Assembly: GCA_964541595.1 (NCBI GenBank)
Contig: CAZIRO010000045.1
Location: forward strand, 1-17,283
Length of the DNA stretch: 17,283 nt
Reading direction: 5' to 3'
From: CAZIRO01 sp964541595
GTDB taxonomy: Bacteria; Acidobacteriota; HRBIN11
Positions 15,419 through 17,283 of the stretch are shown here, one piece after another. The notes beneath the pieces were generated by a model. The model was not told where the DNA came from. It searched no databases and was given only the letters and a program-made list of their open reading frames with translations. The position numbers and the translations under genes were made by a program. Positions within the stretch are counted from its first letter, which is position 1. Every line of letters begins with the position of its first letter.

Positions 15419-15638
15419 TGAGATCGGGACGGGCAATGGGACAGAGGAACCACCGGATCCACCGATATGCCGGTGGCTACCGGTCTCAGGTGTCGGGTTC
15501 CAGGTCTCAGGTCCCAGGTGTCGGGTGTCAGGTATCCGGGACGAGAGACGGAAGACAGGGGACGGGGCATCGCATGGGCCGGGGACATTGCATGGCCGCA
15601 TGGGTACCCACAATGTCCCATTGCCTGTCCTGATTTCA
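15419..15638 (+). repeat. Inverted-repeat/heptamer element, copy C (220 bp)
   Basis: The ends 15419-15443 and 15614-15638 are inverted repeats matching at 22 of 25 positions, the best pair in the window. Positions 15482-15537 hold eight tandem 7-bp units of the GGTNYCR type, the longest array seen, so the copies differ in length partly by unit number. A separate 7-bp inverted pair CCACCGG/CCGGTGG lies at 15450-15476. It sits between the outer-membrane-like gene and the restriction-modification locus. Confidence 0.85.
15482..15537 (+). repeat. Degenerate tandem array of a 7-bp unit (8 units)
   Basis: Eight consecutive units fit GGTNYCR or differ by one base, in perfect 7-base register, inside copy C. 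Related arrays occur at 9445-9472 (four units), 11913-11933 (three units) and, inverted, 4656-4683 (four units). Confidence 0.8.
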
Positions 15639-15647
15639 GAAGAGCGC
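15639..15647. repeat. Short direct repeat flanking copy C, right
   Basis: GAAGAGCGC, the right partner of the direct repeat at 15410-15418, with one mismatch. Confidence 0.4.
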
Positions 15648-15670
15648 ACAAAAGTGGCGCAAGGCACCAC

Positions 15671-15755
15671 GTGAGAAGTCGCGACGAAGAAGGCTCTCGA
15701 TCTGACGTGAGAAAAATCATGTAATCACTCTCCGATAGAGCCTGTCACTTCTCAC
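15671..15755. repeat. 85-bp imperfect palindrome upstream of the restriction-modification genes
   Basis: Outer arms GTGAGAAGT (15671-15679) and ACTTCTCAC (15747-15755) are perfectly complementary, as are inner arms AGGCTCT (15691-15697) and AGAGCCT (15737-15743). An uneven internal loop lies between them and a further short GTGA/TCAC pairing is possible towards the centre. It is unrelated in sequence to the heptamer elements. It could be a structured RNA, a protein-binding site or the remnant of a small mobile element. Confidence 0.6.
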
Positions 15756-15829
15756 AGTATAGCACTCCTGGCGGTCTGGCAATGACAGCTGGACGGTGAG
15801 TATCCCGCTTGCTAATGTAATATAAAACT

Positions 15830-15842
15830 TGCCGAACCGGCA
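15830..15842 (+). promoter_or_regulatory. Small inverted repeat at the methyltransferase ribosome site
   Basis: TGCCG-AAC-CGGCA forms a 5-bp hairpin whose last base overlaps the AGGA ribosome site (15842-15845), six bases before the ATG at 15852. The A+T-rich TAATATAAAA (15818-15827) just upstream may hold the -10 box. It could be an operator or translational control site, but this is a weak motif. Confidence 0.3.
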
Positions 15843-15851
15843 GGATAGAAC

Positions 15852-16844
15852 ATGGCGGTGAGAAAAGAAAAAAATTTCAAAATGCATACACTGTATGGAA
15901 CAGTACAGGCGCGTCTGGTAGTGGGGTCCAGTGAATGTATGCCGGAACTCGCAGATGACGCAATCACACTGACGGTGACTTCACCGCCGTACTGGAATGC
16001 GATCGATTATGATGTGCACGCGGCGGGCGAAGAGCGTTTTTACAGAACTCGATCGTATGCGCAGGGGTTCCATGACTATACGTCATATCTCGAATGGATT
16101 GCCGGGATATTCCGTGAAGTCTACCGTGTGACGCGTCCCGGCGGATATCTGGCTATTGTGGTGGGTACAGTTTTGCATAACGGTTCCCTGTATCCGCTTC
16201 CATTCGACCTGACCGCACGGCTTGTGCGTATGGGCTGGGAGTTTCACCAGGATATCATATGGCACAAAACAACGGCTGGCGTGAAACGTGCGGGTCTGTT
16301 CATTCAGCGACCGTACCCCGGATACTTCCGCCCGAACATTATGAATGAATATATTTTGATCTTTCGGAAACCGGGAGAGCCGATATACCGTCGCACCGAT
16401 TCCGCGCGACGGGAGCGGAGTCGCGTGCACGTGGGGGAGCTGTTCGTTCAGGACATCGCCAACAACGTGTGGCACATTGCGCCTGTACCTCCAGGGACGC
16501 TTGCGCATCCCTGTCCCTTTCCGGAGGAGATTCCGTACAGGTTGATCCTCCTGTATTCATATCCGGGAGATACCGTGCTCGATCCGTTTCTTGGTTCCGG
16601 TCAAACGGCAAAAGTTGCCCTGGCGCTTGGCAGAAACGTCGTCGGATATGACATCATTGAGAAGTATATAGAATACGCATATCAACGCTTGCGGGAACCG
16701 CTCGCTATACGACAAAAGCAGATCATTGTCCGGTTCGTGAAAATTCCCGCTGATGCGCCCCTGGGTCATCTCAAAAGAACGCGTAAAGACCGAACACGGC
16801 ACGGTTCCGGGAGACCATCATCACTGAGCAAAAAGGATGGGTAG
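15852..16844 (+). CDS. Type II DNA methyltransferase, probably N4-cytosine
   Basis: A 330-residue SAM-dependent methyltransferase that marks a specific DNA site to protect it from the partner nuclease. Motif IV is TSPPYW at 43-48; the SPPY form is typical of N4-cytosine enzymes, whereas N6-adenine enzymes usually have DPPY. A motif X-like HPCPFPEEIPYRLI is at 219-232 and motif I, DPFLGSGQT, at 244-252. The order IV, variable region, then X and I is the beta-class arrangement. The variable region at about 110-205 would hold target recognition. The start at 15852 has AGGA six bases upstream; ATG 15882 is an alternative. Its 3' end overlaps the next gene by eight bases. Base use is more A+T-rich than in the housekeeping genes, which suggests transfer. 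The recognition site cannot be read from sequence. Confidence 0.93.
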   Translation: MAVRKEKNFKMHTLYGTVQARLVVGSSECMPELADDAITLTVTSPPYWNAIDYDVHAAGEERFYRTRSYAQGFHDYTSYLEWIAGIFREVYRVTRPGGYLAIVVGTVLHNGSLYPLPFDLTARLVRMGWEFHQDIIWHKTTAGVKRAGLFIQRPYPGYFRPNIMNEYILIFRKPGEPIYRRTDSARRERSRVHVGELFVQDIANNVWHIAPVPPGTLAHPCPFPEEIPYRLILLYSYPGDTVLDPFLGSGQTAKVALALGRNVVGYDIIEKYIEYAYQRLREPLAIRQKQIIVRFVKIPADAPLGHLKRTRKDRTRHGSGRPSSLSKKDG

Positions 16845-17283
16845 AAGGTCGGCTTTTCAACAGGAGCGGACGGGTTTCCGGAAATTCCGGCAGGGGTTTT
16901 CCAAAGTCCGTCAGGACATGGAAAACGCAATTAGGGAATTGTTTGTCCGATACGACACCCGGATCCGGGAAAACCGTTTCGTGGTGGGGGGCGCCATCGA
17001 GATCATCATCGGTGCTGCGATGAGGACCTGTGGGGTGGAGGTCTATCATCGAGGTACGGAGACGGTCGTTTTTGATCTGGTTTTTCCGGGAAAAAGCGGG
17101 GGATACTCCGTGAAATCCATGTTGAAATCAACATCCACGCGATTGATCAACGTTCTGGGGAGACCACCCGCCCTCAGCGACTGGAAAACAGCAACGCTTT
17201 TCCTTGTTCCTTCCGGGATCGTCTACGCAGACCCGGGCCTGCAATGGTGGAAGGAAAATACGCCTCATGCCGTTCGAATCCGG
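16837..17283 (+). CDS. Probable type II restriction endonuclease, 3' end outside window
   Basis: An open frame of 149 codons runs from ATG 16837 off the window edge. It overlaps the methyltransferase stop by eight bases, the usual layout of a coupled restriction-modification pair. I recognise no named family. Residues 48-62 (FVVGGAIEIIIGAAM) form the kind of Gly/Glu helix often found before the core of PD-(D/E)XK nucleases. They are followed by strand VVFDLVF with D80 and strand GYSVKSM with K93, giving D-x10-SVK. The usual acidic residue before Lys is Ser here; E55 on the preceding helix could supply it. Position and this pattern support an endonuclease that cuts the site protected by the methyltransferase. 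The start is not certain: ATG 16918 is a second possibility. Confidence 0.65.
   Translation, partial: MGRRSAFQQERTGFRKFRQGFSKVRQDMENAIRELFVRYDTRIRENRFVVGGAIEIIIGAAMRTCGVEVYHRGTETVVFDLVFPGKSGGYSVKSMLKSTSTRLINVLGRPPALSDWKTATLFLVPSGIVYADPGLQWWKENTPHAVRIR

Noticed and set aside
15794..15823. A full sigma-70 promoter for the methyltransferase
   Set aside because: TAATAT/TATAAA boxes are present but none has a -35 box of fair quality at 16-18 bases, so only a tentative -10 is noted.
17272..17283. GTTCGAATCC near the window end, like a tRNA T-loop
   Set aside because: It lies in the open frame of the endonuclease and no acceptor, D or anticodon arm could be found upstream.

Overview
The window reads as a chromosomal segment of a Gram-negative, respiring, haem-making bacterium of moderately high G+C. 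Supporting signs are periplasmic or outer-membrane proteins (a cytochrome c, a secretin-type STN domain, two beta-barrel-like C-termini), type II fatty-acid synthesis genes and haem genes. I cannot place the phylum with confidence; the PEGA, VCBS/ASPIC and short outer-membrane proteins would suit a Bacteroidota/Rhodothermota-like or deep uncultured lineage. No rRNA, tRNA, CRISPR array, transposase or integrase was seen.

Layout. 136-1107 (+): soluble Ser/Thr kinase with a C-terminal zinc ribbon. 1160-4496 (-): monohaem cytochrome c with a beta-rich tail, overlapping a PEGA/PDZ/TPR envelope protein. 4703-7614 (-): tight operon erpA - STN-domain protein - hemC - hemD. 7746-9299 (-): acpP-fabF. 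9632-11059 (+): sodium:solute symporter of the PutP group. 11174-11668 (-): DUF2752 membrane protein. 12088-14812 (+): class I aminotransferase followed by a secreted seven-repeat VCBS/ASPIC propeller. 14858-15346 (-): small outer-membrane-like protein. 15852-17283 (+): visibly more A+T-rich type II restriction-modification locus, an N4-cytosine-type methyltransferase overlapping a PD-(D/E)XK-like endonuclease cut by the window edge.

The most unusual content is between the genes. Three intergenic elements (148-220 bp, at 9382, 11858 and 15419) share 25-bp terminal inverted repeats and carry in the middle a degenerate tandem array of a 7-bp unit (GGTNYCR). A decayed fourth copy lies at about 4572-4690. 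None encodes a protein. All four touch promoter regions, three of them between divergent genes. The copy at 11858 is bracketed by a 14-bp direct repeat that contains the TATAAT box, as if insertion had duplicated a promoter -10 element. The family looks like a non-autonomous, MITE-like or structured-RNA repeat. A separate 85-bp imperfect palindrome lies between the third copy and the restriction-modification genes.

The genes otherwise serve housekeeping roles: haem synthesis and Fe-S assembly, fatty-acid elongation, amino-acid metabolism and uptake, signalling and envelope functions. The restriction-modification locus next to repeats is the part most likely to be accessory.
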